From the NCBI GenBank assembly GCA_947566645.1, contig CANOKL010000011.1:1-64000 (forward strand): a DNA stretch of 64,000 nucleotides, written 5' to 3'. Positions 9,004 to 17,976 of this stretch are shown here, piece by piece; within the stretch, counting starts at the first letter, position 1, and every line of letters begins with the position of its first letter. A program made the position numbers and the translations under genes. The notes beneath the pieces are model-generated. The model had not been told where the DNA came from and made no database searches. It saw only the letters and a list, made by a program, of their open reading frames with translations. The DNA is from an uncultured Lachnospiraceae bacterium. Its GTDB lineage: Bacteria > Bacillota > Clostridia > Lachnospirales > Lachnospiraceae.

Positions 9004-10053
9004 ATGAAAAAAACACGATTGATGGCAACTATGATAATAATAGCATGTATTTTTGCAATGGGATGTTCTGGTAAGAAAAAAGGGGATGCAGATTCAAAAA
9101 ACGGAGATATGAAAGACGACTATAATTTCGGCCTGGTCACAGGAGAAGGCGGAGTCAATGACCAGGGGTTTAATCAGCTTGCCTGGGAAGGCTATAAGAG
9201 ACTGCAGGACGAATTTGGATATAATGTCAAATACCTTGAATCCAAGCAGGAATCTGACTATGGCGCGAATCTGGACAAATTTGCTGATGAGGGAATGAAT
9301 ATGATATGGACCCTTGGCTTTACAATGAAAGATATTACTGTGAATGCGGCAAAAATGAATCCGGATCTGAAGTATGGAAATATAGATTCAGTCTGTGAAC
9401 AGATAGCAGATAATATGGTAAGTGTAGTGTTCCGTGCACAGGAATCCACATTTTTAACCGGTTATATTGCAGGACGGATGACAGAAACAAATCATGTTGG
9501 TTTTATCGGAGCTATGCGCAGTGAAGTAATCGACCAGTTTGAATATGGCTTTCGCGCAGGAGTAGCCTACGCAGCAAAAGAGACAGGAAAAGAGATTGAC
9601 GTCGATATACAATATACTGAAAGCTTTACAGACACGGCAAAAAACAAATCTATTTCAACATTGATGTATAGTAACGGTGTGGATATTATTCTTCCCTGCG
9701 GCGCGACACTTGGCTCTATCGAGGCGGCAAAAGAAATGAATAAATACGTAATTGGAATTGATATGGATCAGAGGCATCTTGCTCCGAATCAGATGATTAC
9801 GGTAGCAATGAAAAATGTCGATGTGGCAGTTTATGAAATTACAAAAGAATTAGCAGAAGGAACATTTGAAGGCGGCACAGAACATTCCTTCGGATTAGCA
9901 GAAGGAGGGGTTGGAATTGCCCCACATTCTGATAATTTAGTTCCAGGAGAAGTACTTAAAGAAGTCGAAGAAATTTCAGACAGAATTATCAATGGCAGTA
10001 TACTGCCGCCAAAGGATGAAGAAGGATTTGAAGCGTTCTTGAAAACATTATAA
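9004..10053 (+). CDS. BMP-family substrate-binding lipoprotein
   Basis: 349 residues. A lipoprotein signal peptide ends in the lipobox FAMGC (Cys at residue 21), followed by a charged linker and a periplasmic-binding fold of the Bmp/PnrA type. FGLVTGEGGVNDQGFNQLAW is the classic purine-nucleoside-binding start, and VGFIGAMRSEVIDQFEYGFR and DIILPCGATLGSIEAAKEM follow in the usual order. It should capture a nucleoside or related ribosyl compound outside the cell. GGAGGAG at about 8990-8996 fixes the start. Placing the binding protein last in the operon is unusual, since it often comes first in BMP operons. Confidence 0.92.
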   Translation: MKKTRLMATMIIIACIFAMGCSGKKKGDADSKNGDMKDDYNFGLVTGEGGVNDQGFNQLAWEGYKRLQDEFGYNVKYLESKQESDYGANLDKFADEGMNMIWTLGFTMKDITVNAAKMNPDLKYGNIDSVCEQIADNMVSVVFRAQESTFLTGYIAGRMTETNHVGFIGAMRSEVIDQFEYGFRAGVAYAAKETGKEIDVDIQYTESFTDTAKNKSISTLMYSNGVDIILPCGATLGSIEAAKEMNKYVIGIDMDQRHLAPNQMITVAMKNVDVAVYEITKELAEGTFEGGTEHSFGLAEGGVGIAPHSDNLVPGEVLKEVEEISDRIINGSILPPKDEEGFEAFLKTL

Positions 10054-10095
10054 AATTGGGGACGGGGCATTTTTAAAAATACCCCGTCCCCAATT
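10054..10095. repeat. GGGGACGGGG palindrome, copy 1
   Basis: 42-bp inverted repeat (AATTGGGGACGGGGCATTTTT and its complement) directly after the stop of the lipoprotein gene and 10 bp from the stop of the convergent gene at 10106. The arms differ at one position (CAT against ATA), which would pair G-U in a minus-strand transcript. Likely a shared terminator or a REP-like element. Confidence 0.85.
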
Positions 10096-10105
10096 CGCAC
10101 TCATG

Positions 10106-10969
10106 CTATCCTGCAAGCCTCTGGGATACACCGCGATACCATTCGTTTCTGGTATATGATCCTTTGATGCGGACCCATCCAGTTCTTTTTCCCTTCTTAA
10201 AGCAGAGATACATTTTCTTTTTGGAAATCTTTACTTTCTTAAGTGTAACGATATCTCCTTTTTTCGTGGTAAATGCTTTTTTCTTCAGACTGGCGGATGT
10301 ATAGTAAGTACGTCCGGATGACGTAACAAACTGGTTTTTCTTAAAATATTTTCGATATCCATCCGAAGGGTAGGTTAAATCACCAAGCGCACTTACCACT
10401 GGGGCCGTGCTGCTTTTAAGTTTCAGCCTGCTACCTGATGGCTTATATTTAAAGCTCCATTCTATACGGCCTGTTTCAAATGGCTGGACTGAAAATCTGG
10501 CCTCAATATAGGACGAGGTTACTTTCGTGATCTTGGCACTCATATTGTCAGCCCGCCCCAGGTCAGCGACTGCAGTCAGTTTGCCTTTGGAGTATCTGTA
10601 GATTTTATTCATCGTCATAAATCCTCCGTCAGCATGAGCCTCAATCTGAAGATAATTCTTCTTTTTTGAGCAGGAGATATGTCGGAACTGAATAGCATTG
10701 CAGGCTCTGATATTCAGGGTCAGAGCCTGTTTCCCGTTTACATAAACATAGGCTTTGTTACAATAATCACTGCCGCTCAGCGCTGTAACACGGAAGCGGA
10801 GGGTATCCTTCTTTCCATCATTTGTTATGTCGTGGGATATTACTTTTTCGCCGGGGGTAAGCCAGTTCTCCTGGCCCAGTGACGCCGCCTGTGTCCGGAT
10901 CCCGCAGAACATCAGGCTGAAAAGCATTGTGACAAATACAAAAAATACAGGAGAAATTTTCTTTTTCAT
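10106..10969 (-). CDS. Secreted basic protein with possible C-terminal SH3-like region
   Basis: 287 residues from the ATG at 10969, which is preceded by AAAGGAAG and starts a clean signal peptide (MKKKISPVFFVFVTMLFSLM, cleavage after QAA). A longer in-frame reading would begin inside the palindrome upstream and is unlikely. The mature protein is rich in Lys, Ser and Tyr; residues 30-190 look like a beta-rich domain (THDITNDGKKDTLRFRV-like spacing with many aromatic residues). The last 60 residues (GDIVTLKKVKISKKKMYLCF then GWVRIKGSY) resemble a small SH3-like wall-binding fold. No catalytic motif was recognised; function unknown. Confidence 0.7.
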   Translation of the reverse strand: MKKKISPVFFVFVTMLFSLMFCGIRTQAASLGQENWLTPGEKVISHDITNDGKKDTLRFRVTALSGSDYCNKAYVYVNGKQALTLNIRACNAIQFRHISCSKKKNYLQIEAHADGGFMTMNKIYRYSKGKLTAVADLGRADNMSAKITKVTSSYIEARFSVQPFETGRIEWSFKYKPSGSRLKLKSSTAPVVSALGDLTYPSDGYRKYFKKNQFVTSSGRTYYTSASLKKKAFTTKKGDIVTLKKVKISKKKMYLCFKKGKRTGWVRIKGSYTRNEWYRGVSQRLAG

Positions 10970-11011
10970 AGTTTTTATGCTTCCTTTCTTTTTCATGGAA
11001 TATTTTACTAT

Positions 11012-11041
11012 AGTATAGCATACGGCTGACACAAACTGCAA
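11012..11041 (-). promoter_or_regulatory. Promoter of the secreted basic protein gene
   Basis: On the minus strand TTGCAG, an 18-bp spacer and TATACT (11012-11017) precede the start at 10969. It lies between that gene and palindrome copy 2. Confidence 0.5.
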
Positions 11042-11044
11042 GTC

Positions 11045-11086
11045 AAATGGGGACGGGGCATTTTTAAAAATGCCCCGTCCCCATTT
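11045..11086. repeat. GGGGACGGGG palindrome, copy 2 (covers a stop codon)
   Basis: Perfect 42-bp palindrome. The minus-strand GH127 gene reads into it and stops at the TAA at 11064-11066, in the centre of the dyad, so its last residues MGTGHF are encoded by the repeat. Confidence 0.9.
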
Positions 11087-13331
11087 CAAAGTAAACATGA
11101 TAAGCTTCGAGATCTACCTCCGCGAACGGAACGTATCTCACCCCGCCTGCCTCAAAATGGCATTTTCCTTCCAACCTACGCATCTCACTTAATTCCGGCG
11201 CTGGCAGGAATGTCTTTTCTTCTGACAGCGCCACCAGTATATACGGGCCATATACCAGGTTTACAAGGCTTCTATCGGAATCATTTTCCAGTATCCGAAG
11301 CTCCATCGGAAATTTTAATACAGCTTCATCCCCTTCTCTTCCAAAACCAGCAGCACATACATATCCGTTTTCTATACATACCTCTTTCTGCAGGATACCG
11401 TTCACAGACAGTGTAAAGCGCTTCCCTGCCCATGCCGGGATATGTATTTTCAGTTTTTTATCCATTTTCTTCATACACTGGATTGTCACCTCTCCGGTCT
11501 CCATATTACTGTGCTGCCTAAGTGCAGTATTCCCGGAAAGCACAGAGTCGATCAGCAGGTTCACATATATGTACTCCTCATCATAAGCATAGATATGCTC
11601 CATGTACCGGAAGCGGCTCTCCATACCGGTTCCGTGGCAGCATGAATTTTCTGCTGTTGAATATTCCTTGCGTCCTCCTGGCTCTAAAGGCAAAAAGTAG
11701 GTGGTCCCGCCGTCATCTGTATGACTGCAGGATGTGAGGATATGGTTCCTCAGTGTATTGTCGTAATAATCCATGAGAGCGCCGTCCATTGTATAAGAAA
11801 ATAGCTGTCCGGTAAGGCGGAGCATATTATAACTTGCGCAGCTTTCCGCTGATTTGTCTGTCAGATAGTCACACGTTGATCCTGCCCGGTGAAACATCTC
11901 CGTCTCTCCTGTACCCCCGATACAGTAGATATGCCCTCCTGTTACAATCTCCCAGAAATTCTTTCCAATGTCCCAGTATCTGCGTTCCTTACATGCACCA
12001 AGCAGCTCCATTGCCCCTATGATCTGGGGGATGTGCTGATTCGCGTGGATATCCTCCAGGGTATCCACTCCCTGCTCCATAGGGTAAAATAATTTTTCAT
12101 TCAGGAACATCTTAGCCGCCTTAAGATGTGCTTCCTTCCCGCTTATCTGATACAGCTTTACCATAGTGCCCATCATACCGCCGAACTCTCCGGCAATATA
12201 CATGGACCACATTTTATCTAGCTTCTCCTTCGGAAGCCTGGACAGACGGTCATATACCCAGTCCCCCATAAGCTCCAGAACATTACGGGCCTTTTTGTTT
12301 CCCGCAAGCTGATAGCAGTCATAAAGACCTGACATGATTTTATCCAGTGTATAGTAAGGCGCCCATATTTCAGGATATTTTGTATATTGCTCCAGGAGAT
12401 CGAACTGCTCTTCTGAATAAGCGCTCAGGAAACCTCTGTGATACTTTCCGGAAGCCTCCATCTTTTCCTGGCATTCGCAGAGCGCGTCTACCATATAATC
12501 AATCTTTTTCCGGATCCGCATGTCTCCCGTGGCGCCCCAGGCCAGCGCAAGCCCTGACAGATAATGTCCCGTCGTATGCCCCTTAAGCTTACAGCTCTCT
12601 TCATCCCAGCCTGTCATAGGAGGAGCGCCCTTTGTATCTAATCCTGCCTCCCTGCGGAAATTATAAAGCATCTGGTCATCGTCTGTCTGAAGCAGATACT
12701 CCAGCATGCGCTGCTGATATTCATAGTAAAGCGTCCCCTCTGACAGCCGGACATCCTGCAGGCTGAAAAAGCTTCCCTTCTGTTCCGGGGCTTTTTCTTC
12801 CTCTTTCTCAGCAGTATAGGTAATCCGTGCTGCTGCTTTCTTGCCGCATTCCTTTACCGTCCCACTCATACAGACTGTTCCTTCCTCAGAAAGCGGGGCG
12901 TAGTCCTCCCAGCAGACAGGCATGGTCATGCACCGCCCGTCCCCACAGTTCACGATTACCTCCGGCGGCAGCTCTGCCTTCTCTCCCAGGACTTCCGTCA
13001 CAGTCACCTCAAGGACTTCCGTGACCTTTGTCTCCTTCTCCTCCTGCAGAACCGTTGCGGTAAATTCCCGCTCCCCGGAACAAGCGCCATACACAGCCTT
13101 AACGGTCAGTGTTACCTTCCGGTTTTCCATTCCATGAAGCGGACGGTGCACTGTGCCGTCCGCTTCGATAAAGCGCTCTTCTCCCGTTGTCCATGAAAAG
13201 CGGGAGCCATTCTTTCCTTTTAACGGCAGTACAAGATCTGCCTCCACAGTGTTCAGATTCCCGATATAGATTCCATCCAGGTCTGCCTTAATAATTTCTT
13301 CTGCTGTTCTGATCTCTTTCTTCTCGCTCAT
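11064..13331 (-). CDS. GH127 (DUF1680) beta-L-arabinofuranosidase-like enzyme with N-terminal Ig-like domains
   Basis: 755 residues with no signal peptide, so probably intracellular. Residues 1-170 hold Ig-like segments, one of Big_4 type (LPPEVIVNCGDGRCMTMPVC). Residues about 190-750 form the (alpha/alpha)6 GH127 domain, whose characterised members remove beta-L-arabinofuranose by a Cys-nucleophile, Zn-dependent mechanism. The expected Glu lies in GGTGETEMF, a Cys in ESCASYNML and the Cys pair in NSCCHGTGMESR. It may degrade arabinose-containing plant glycans taken up as oligosaccharides. The C-terminus runs into a palindromic repeat that supplies the stop codon, so the original end may be altered. 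Confidence 0.85.
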   Translation of the reverse strand: MSEKKEIRTAEEIIKADLDGIYIGNLNTVEADLVLPLKGKNGSRFSWTTGEERFIEADGTVHRPLHGMENRKVTLTVKAVYGACSGEREFTATVLQEEKETKVTEVLEVTVTEVLGEKAELPPEVIVNCGDGRCMTMPVCWEDYAPLSEEGTVCMSGTVKECGKKAAARITYTAEKEEEKAPEQKGSFFSLQDVRLSEGTLYYEYQQRMLEYLLQTDDDQMLYNFRREAGLDTKGAPPMTGWDEESCKLKGHTTGHYLSGLALAWGATGDMRIRKKIDYMVDALCECQEKMEASGKYHRGFLSAYSEEQFDLLEQYTKYPEIWAPYYTLDKIMSGLYDCYQLAGNKKARNVLELMGDWVYDRLSRLPKEKLDKMWSMYIAGEFGGMMGTMVKLYQISGKEAHLKAAKMFLNEKLFYPMEQGVDTLEDIHANQHIPQIIGAMELLGACKERRYWDIGKNFWEIVTGGHIYCIGGTGETEMFHRAGSTCDYLTDKSAESCASYNMLRLTGQLFSYTMDGALMDYYDNTLRNHILTSCSHTDDGGTTYFLPLEPGGRKEYSTAENSCCHGTGMESRFRYMEHIYAYDEEYIYVNLLIDSVLSGNTALRQHSNMETGEVTIQCMKKMDKKLKIHIPAWAGKRFTLSVNGILQKEVCIENGYVCAAGFGREGDEAVLKFPMELRILENDSDRSLVNLVYGPYILVALSEEKTFLPAPELSEMRRLEGKCHFEAGGVRYVPFAEVDLEAYHVYFEMGTGHF

Positions 13332-13444
13332 TACTCCTCCGCTTCTTCGTCTGATCTGATCTTACCGTTATTTTTGCTTTCCCTGCATTCTTTGCCATAA
13401 CCATCCCTTTTTTGCTTACAAAGCTATTTTTTTGCCAGGAGTGG

Positions 13445-13473
13445 AATATATCAGCTCAGAGAAAGATTGTCAA
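13445..13473 (-). promoter_or_regulatory. Promoter of the GH127 gene
   Basis: Minus-strand TTGACA (13468-13473), 17-bp spacer and TATATT (13445-13450), a near-consensus sigma-A promoter. The leader to the ATG at 13331 is about 110 nt. The remaining bases of 13332-13573 show no gene. Confidence 0.75.
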
Positions 13474-13573
13474 GTGTATTTGTAAACTTTTTCTCTAAAA
13501 AGTTACTTTCACTATCCACTGTACGATATTCTGACAATAATGCCATAGCATGACTCGGCCTAATCTGGCGGAG

Positions 13574-15169
13574 CTATTGAAAGTCGAAAGACGCCCCCTC
13601 TAATTTTTCTATCGTACATGTATGACGGCGTGTACCGGCCGGTGCATCCTTATCATAGTTCACCGCAACCAGAAGAATATCTCCTCCATAATTCTCCAGC
13701 GCCCTGGGATACTGCCGTTCTTTTATCTGTCTGATTGCACCAGATACTGTCTTATTCCATTTCATCTCAATTACAAGTGCCGGATAACCGGAACTCTTCT
13801 TCGGAAGATAGACAATATCCGCATACCCTGCTCCCGCCGGCAGTTCCTCCCATTGCAGATAATGATCCTTGTACGTATAGTATGCCAGCTTAATCACACT
13901 GCGCAGGCTCTCCTCTTTATTATAATGTAAAGGCACTGTCTCCTCCAGATGAATTTTTTCTATTGCAGCCGCAACAGCTTCCTCGTTCATGTGAATGGTA
14001 TCATACAGCAGCTGGTCACTTTCCGCGACGCGCTTCATTGTTTCCGCATGATCCACCTCCCTGACAGACTTCAGGAATTCCATCCGTATCTCTTCATTGG
14101 GAATATGAACCGCCTTTTTACTTTCATCATATGCCAGATAACCCAGGTGGATCAGAAGTGTCAGTACATCATCTTTTCCCTTGAAAGTAACAAGGTCATT
14201 TCCGAACCCATTCGTATTCACCTGGACCTCCACCCCGCCAATTAACCTGGCAATTGTCCTTGTCAGACCCGTATATCCTTTACTGATGTAATCTAGCAGG
14301 CTTTCTGCTGCAGATGTCTCTGTCCAGTAGGAATCAAAATCACGATTGTCAATTGCCTGCATAACCGAATTCGGATTATATACTGAACCGACGCCATTAA
14401 AAAAATATCCGTCATACCACTGCTTCATTGTCTGGAAATCTATCCCGTTTTTCTCGCAGAGCCCTGCCACCTCCCCCTCTGTAAAGCCGGCATATCTGCC
14501 AAATTTCCGCGGCTTAATCATCGTATATTCCTTAAAATCAGAAATAGCGGACTGTTTCCCATCCTTTTTAATCGGAAGAATTCCCGTCATATAAGCGGCT
14601 GCAAATATCTTTGCAGTCGTTCCGCTGCTTTTAAACAGAGTCCTGAGAAACTCCAGATATTCCTGCTGAACCAGCGGATTTTCCCGGATCGGGGCATCCC
14701 ACTCATCAATGATCATGATAAACTTATTACCAGTAAGCTCCGTTGCATTTATCATGGATGCAGGCAGTTCACTGCTTACATGAATCTCTGGGTAAGCTGC
14801 CTTCAGTTCCTCTGTAATCCTGCTGCTCAGATAAGGCACAAGCATCCCGTACTGATCTGTAAATGGCTTAATATATGTCATGTCAACATAGATCACATCA
14901 TACTGATTCAGATATCGCCTGTAGCTTTTGTCCATGCTGATCTCCTTATGGTGAAACAGCTCCGAAGAATCACATGTCTTGTCATAATAGGCACAAAGCA
15001 TCTGTGCCGCGAATGATTTTCCAAACCTGCGGGGACGGCTGATACAGGTTAATCTTCTGGGTGTTTCAATAGAATCATTAATCAGTCCGATCAGCCCCGT
15101 CTTATCAATGTACTGGTCATTCAGTATTCCGGCAAAGCCGCTGTTCCCAGGATTCAGATAGATCCCCAT
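13574..15169 (-). CDS. AAA-ATPase-like / PD-(D/E)XK nuclease protein (DUF1703 type)
   Basis: 531 residues of the AAA-ATPase_like plus PDDEXK architecture (PF09820/PF08011), common in multiple copies in gut Firmicutes and Bacteroidetes. The N-terminus has YIDKTGLI, a P-loop-like RPRRFGKSFAAQML at about residues 45-58, and Walker-B-like IMIIDEWDAPIRENPL near residue 158. The C-terminal domain has GYADIVYLP and PALVIEMKWNK, fitting the D and ExK of the nuclease core, then IRQIKERQYP. The cellular role is not established; mobile-element or defence roles have been suggested. A GGGGAGG site lies 10 nt before the ATG. It starts 34 bp after the dehydrogenase gene and may share its promoter. Confidence 0.85.
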   Translation of the reverse strand: MGIYLNPGNSGFAGILNDQYIDKTGLIGLINDSIETPRRLTCISRPRRFGKSFAAQMLCAYYDKTCDSSELFHHKEISMDKSYRRYLNQYDVIYVDMTYIKPFTDQYGMLVPYLSSRITEELKAAYPEIHVSSELPASMINATELTGNKFIMIIDEWDAPIRENPLVQQEYLEFLRTLFKSSGTTAKIFAAAYMTGILPIKKDGKQSAISDFKEYTMIKPRKFGRYAGFTEGEVAGLCEKNGIDFQTMKQWYDGYFFNGVGSVYNPNSVMQAIDNRDFDSYWTETSAAESLLDYISKGYTGLTRTIARLIGGVEVQVNTNGFGNDLVTFKGKDDVLTLLIHLGYLAYDESKKAVHIPNEEIRMEFLKSVREVDHAETMKRVAESDQLLYDTIHMNEEAVAAAIEKIHLEETVPLHYNKEESLRSVIKLAYYTYKDHYLQWEELPAGAGYADIVYLPKKSSGYPALVIEMKWNKTVSGAIRQIKERQYPRALENYGGDILLVAVNYDKDAPAGTRRHTCTIEKLEGASFDFQ

Positions 15170-15203
15170 AATATGTTCACCTCCCCTTCAAAAGCAGTTT
15201 CTG

Positions 15204-16442
15204 TCAATCCCGTTTATATATATCCCGTGTATATACTTTATCTGTCACATCATCCAGGCAGTTATCATATCTGTTCACCACGATACAGTCCGAAACCCGC
15301 TTAAATTCCTCCAGGTCATTCACCACCCGGCTTCCAAAAAAGGTGGAATGATCCTCCAGCATAGGCTCGTAAATAACCACCTCCGCTCCCTTGGCCTTAA
15401 TCCTCTTCATGATTCCCTGTATAGAGCTCTGCCTGAAATTATCGCTGTTGCTCTTCATAGTCAGACGGAAAATGCCAATCGTAACCGTTTTCTCCACATC
15501 CCTCTCATAGAGGTTCCTCGTCCCATAGGCATAATACCCAACCTTATTCAGAATCTGGTCCGCAATAAAATCCTTCCTTGTCCGGTTCGAGTCTACGATT
15601 GCCCCGATCAGATTCTCCGGAACCTCCCTGTAATTGGCAAGAAGCTGCTTCGTATCCTTCGGCAGGCAGTACCCTCCATAGCCAAATGAAGGATTGTTAT
15701 AATAGTCCCCAATACGGGGATCCATGCAGACACCCTCTATAATCTGCCGCGTATTAAGTCCCTTCATCTCCGCATAGGTATCCAGCTCATTAAAATAGCT
15801 GATGCGCAGAGCCAGGTAAGTGTTTGCAAACAGCTTCACTGCTTCTGCCTCCGTGGTTCCCATAATGAGCACAGGCACATCCTCCTTCAAGGCGCACTCC
15901 GAGAGCAGACCGGCAAACTGCTCTGCATAACGGCAGGAGAGCCCGTCTGCCTTATCACAGCCCACAATAATCCTGGACGGGTAAAGGTTATCATACAGCG
16001 CCTTCGATTCCCGGAGAAATTCCGGGCTGAACAGAATCCGCCCTGTTCCATATTTTCCAGAAATACTCTCTGTAAAGCCTACCGGAACTGTTGATTTAAT
16101 CATGATCACAGCCTCCGGATTCACTGACCGGACTTGTTCTATCACATTTTCAACAGCAGTTGTATCAAAAAAATTGCTCTGGCTGTCATAATTGGTCGGG
16201 ACAGCCACAATCACCAGCTCTGCCCCCTCATATGCACTCCGGCAGTCCGTTGTCGCCCTCAGCCGTAATTCCTTCTCTGACATGTACTGCTCAATCTCTG
16301 CGTCCCGGACCGGCGACCTCCGTCTGTTCACCAGCTCCACCTTGTCTGGCAGAATGTCTGATATCGTGATATCATTGTTCTGAGCTAATAATACCGCAAG
16401 CGATAAGCCCACATATCCAATTCCTGCAATCGTAATCTTCAT
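15204..16442 (-). CDS. ugd: UDP-glucose 6-dehydrogenase
   Basis: 412 residues, short bacterial Ugd/HasB type, oxidising UDP-glucose to UDP-glucuronate with two NAD+. [20 protein letters not shown] is the Rossmann start, with [11 protein letters not shown] and FSPEFLRE in the first half. The catalytic Cys is in [14 protein letters not shown], and the C-terminal UDP-binding domain contains [17 protein letters not shown]. The ATG at 16442 is chosen because a promoter (16494-16522) lies just upstream, ruling out the longer frame; its ribosome site is weak. It would feed glucuronate-type sugars to the surface glycans encoded nearby. Confidence 0.93.
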   Translation of the reverse strand: MKITIAGIGYVGLSLAVLLAQNNDITISDILPDKVELVNRRRSPVRDAEIEQYMSEKELRLRATTDCRSAYEGAELVIVAVPTNYDSQSNFFDTTAVENVIEQVRSVNPEAVIMIKSTVPVGFTESISGKYGTGRILFSPEFLRESKALYDNLYPSRIIVGCDKADGLSCRYAEQFAGLLSECALKEDVPVLIMGTTEAEAVKLFANTYLALRISYFNELDTYAEMKGLNTRQIIEGVCMDPRIGDYYNNPSFGYGGYCLPKDTKQLLANYREVPENLIGAIVDSNRTRKDFIADQILNKVGYYAYGTRNLYERDVEKTVTIGIFRLTMKSNSDNFRQSSIQGIMKRIKAKGAEVVIYEPMLEDHSTFFGSRVVNDLEEFKRVSDCIVVNRYDNCLDDVTDKVYTRDIYKRD

Positions 16443-16493
16443 ATCGCTTTCTCTATACTCCTCATCTTTGTATGCAAATTTCTGTCTGTTGAT

Positions 16494-16522
16494 AGTATAG
16501 CAATTTTGGAACCCAGTTTCAA
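16494..16522 (-). promoter_or_regulatory. Promoter of the UDP-glucose dehydrogenase gene
   Basis: Minus-strand TTGAAA (16517-16522), 17-bp spacer and TATACT (16494-16499) preceded by TGC, an extended -10. Transcription would start about 45 nt before the ATG at 16442. Confidence 0.75.
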
Positions 16523-16670
16523 GCTGTAACAACGCTTTCGGGGTCGCGCACTCTGCTGCACAGCATCCGGTCCTGTCTTTATAACAGCCTGCCCCAACCG
16601 TTCATTTATCATAAAATGGGATTTTATGGTTTACAATTCTGTATCGCTTTCCGCATTATGGCACACACTA

Positions 16671-16756
16671 TCTGCATATTTTTTAGCAATTTATATGCAG
16701 AAAATATATATGGCATCTTGTTTTTCTGCATAAAGCAAGATATTATTATATGCAGA
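16671..16756. promoter_or_regulatory. Two pairs of inverted TCTGCATA boxes upstream of a GT2 gene
   Basis: TCTGCATAT (16671-16679) pairs with ATATGCAGA (16693-16701), and TCTGCATA (16725-16732) pairs with TATGCAGA (16749-16756). Four copies of one half-site in two inverted pairs, in an A+T-rich gap, suggest operator sites or an RNA structure upstream of the gene at 16879. The rest of 16523-16878 shows no convincing gene. Confidence 0.45.
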
Positions 16757-16878
16757 AAGGAACTTGATAAGCGTTTCGCTGTTGTTCAAGGAAAAAAGAT
16801 TACAAAGAAAGCCCGTATTGAGGCTACAATATTAAATAGTCTGACGCCGCTTTCCATAAAACAAAGAAAGGATAAAAA

Positions 16879-17901
16879 ATGATTTCCATTATAATCCCCG
16901 TCTATAACACAGAAAAATATCTGCACCGCTGTCTTGATTCCATCTTAGATTCCACTTGTGTTGATTTTGAGGTCATTTTAATCAACGACGGTTCCACCGA
17001 CAGAAGCCCCGGAATCTGTGAAGAATATTCCGCAAAAGATTCCCGCATAAAAGTCATTCATCAGAAAAACCAGGGAGTTTCCGCCGCCAGAAACAGAGGC
17101 ATCAGCGAATGCAGCGGAGAGTGGATTATCTTCGTGGACTCAGACGACCATATTTCCCCCGGTTTTCTTAGCATGGTGGCGCAGGAAAAATATAAGAACA
17201 CGGATCTCCTCCTATTCGATTTTGTAAAATCAACAGAAGACCGCAAAAGTCCAGAACAGCCTGTAAAATCCCTTGTCTTCGGAGCACACAGAATGCCTGA
17301 ACTTCTTAGGCGGATCCTGGTTCCCAGGCGGCTCTCCCGTATGGGAAATGCAGATTTCCGCTCCCCCTGCGCAAGAGCCTATAAAAAGTCCATTATAGAC
17401 CAGTATTCCATCCGTTTCTCACCGGACATTGCAATCGGAGAGGACCTCCTCTTCAACATGGAATACCAGTTAAGAGCGCGCTCCTGCGTATATACTCCCA
17501 TACCCGTGTACGTCTACGACATCCACACAGGCTCCGCAACCCACGGCTTTTGCCCAGGCCTTATAAAAAACCACGCAAGGCTACAGGCCGAGCTAAAAAA
17601 ACTCCTGACAAAATGCCACATGTTTTCGGCCCTGGAGACAGAATTCTACTCCTACTCCCTGGAAAACATGACATACGTACTGATCCACGAGATCTTCAAT
17701 CCAGATAACCCTGCGCCATACCATACAAAACGCCGCCAGTGCGCCTCCATGCGCAAGAACAACATCTACCGGAAAGCAATGGCCTACAACACAAAAACAG
17801 GCATCCTCCCACGGAAGATTCTCGTACTCTTCTTCTGGCTGAGATGCTATCCGGCCACAGCCCTCATAAGCCATATCAGCTATCTATACCTGACTGCTTA
17901 A
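16879..17901 (+). CDS. GT2 family glycosyltransferase
   Basis: 340 residues. IIIPVYNTEKYLHRCLDSIL and INDGSTDRSPGICEEYS at the start, NQGVSAARNRGI near residue 68 and the DSDDH divalent-metal motif near residue 92 are those of EpsJ/CpsI-like GT2 enzymes that extend lipid-linked glycans in the cytoplasm. GEDLLFN near residue 188 is the usual acceptor-side motif. AAAGGAT precedes the ATG by a few bases. It is a lone plus-strand gene diverging from the dehydrogenase; the palindrome at 17905 ends it. Substrate unknown. Confidence 0.88.
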   Translation: MISIIIPVYNTEKYLHRCLDSILDSTCVDFEVILINDGSTDRSPGICEEYSAKDSRIKVIHQKNQGVSAARNRGISECSGEWIIFVDSDDHISPGFLSMVAQEKYKNTDLLLFDFVKSTEDRKSPEQPVKSLVFGAHRMPELLRRILVPRRLSRMGNADFRSPCARAYKKSIIDQYSIRFSPDIAIGEDLLFNMEYQLRARSCVYTPIPVYVYDIHTGSATHGFCPGLIKNHARLQAELKKLLTKCHMFSALETEFYSYSLENMTYVLIHEIFNPDNPAPYHTKRRQCASMRKNNIYRKAMAYNTKTGILPRKILVLFFWLRCYPATALISHISYLYLTA

Positions 17902-17904
17902 TTT

Positions 17905-17936
17905 GGGACGGGGTATTTTTAAAAATACCCCGTCCC
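17905..17936. repeat. GGGGACGGGG palindrome, copy 3 (TA variant)
   Basis: Perfect 32-bp palindrome three bases after the GT2 stop. Where other copies have GGGGCAT and ATGCCCC, this one has GGGGTAT and ATACCCC, so both arms changed together and pairing is kept. Confidence 0.88.
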
Positions 17937-17976
17937 CGTGCAATAGTCCCACTCGCACTCTGGAGCCGATATATGA

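Noticed and set aside
13574-15169. The AAA/PD-(D/E)XK protein as part of the restriction system at 45-50 kb
   Set aside because: It is 30 kb away in another operon, and this family is common as lone genes.
16616-16882. Possible 88-codon plus-strand gene before the GT2 gene
   Set aside because: No ribosome site, unusual composition, and it covers the inverted TCTGCATA boxes; it looks like regulatory DNA.
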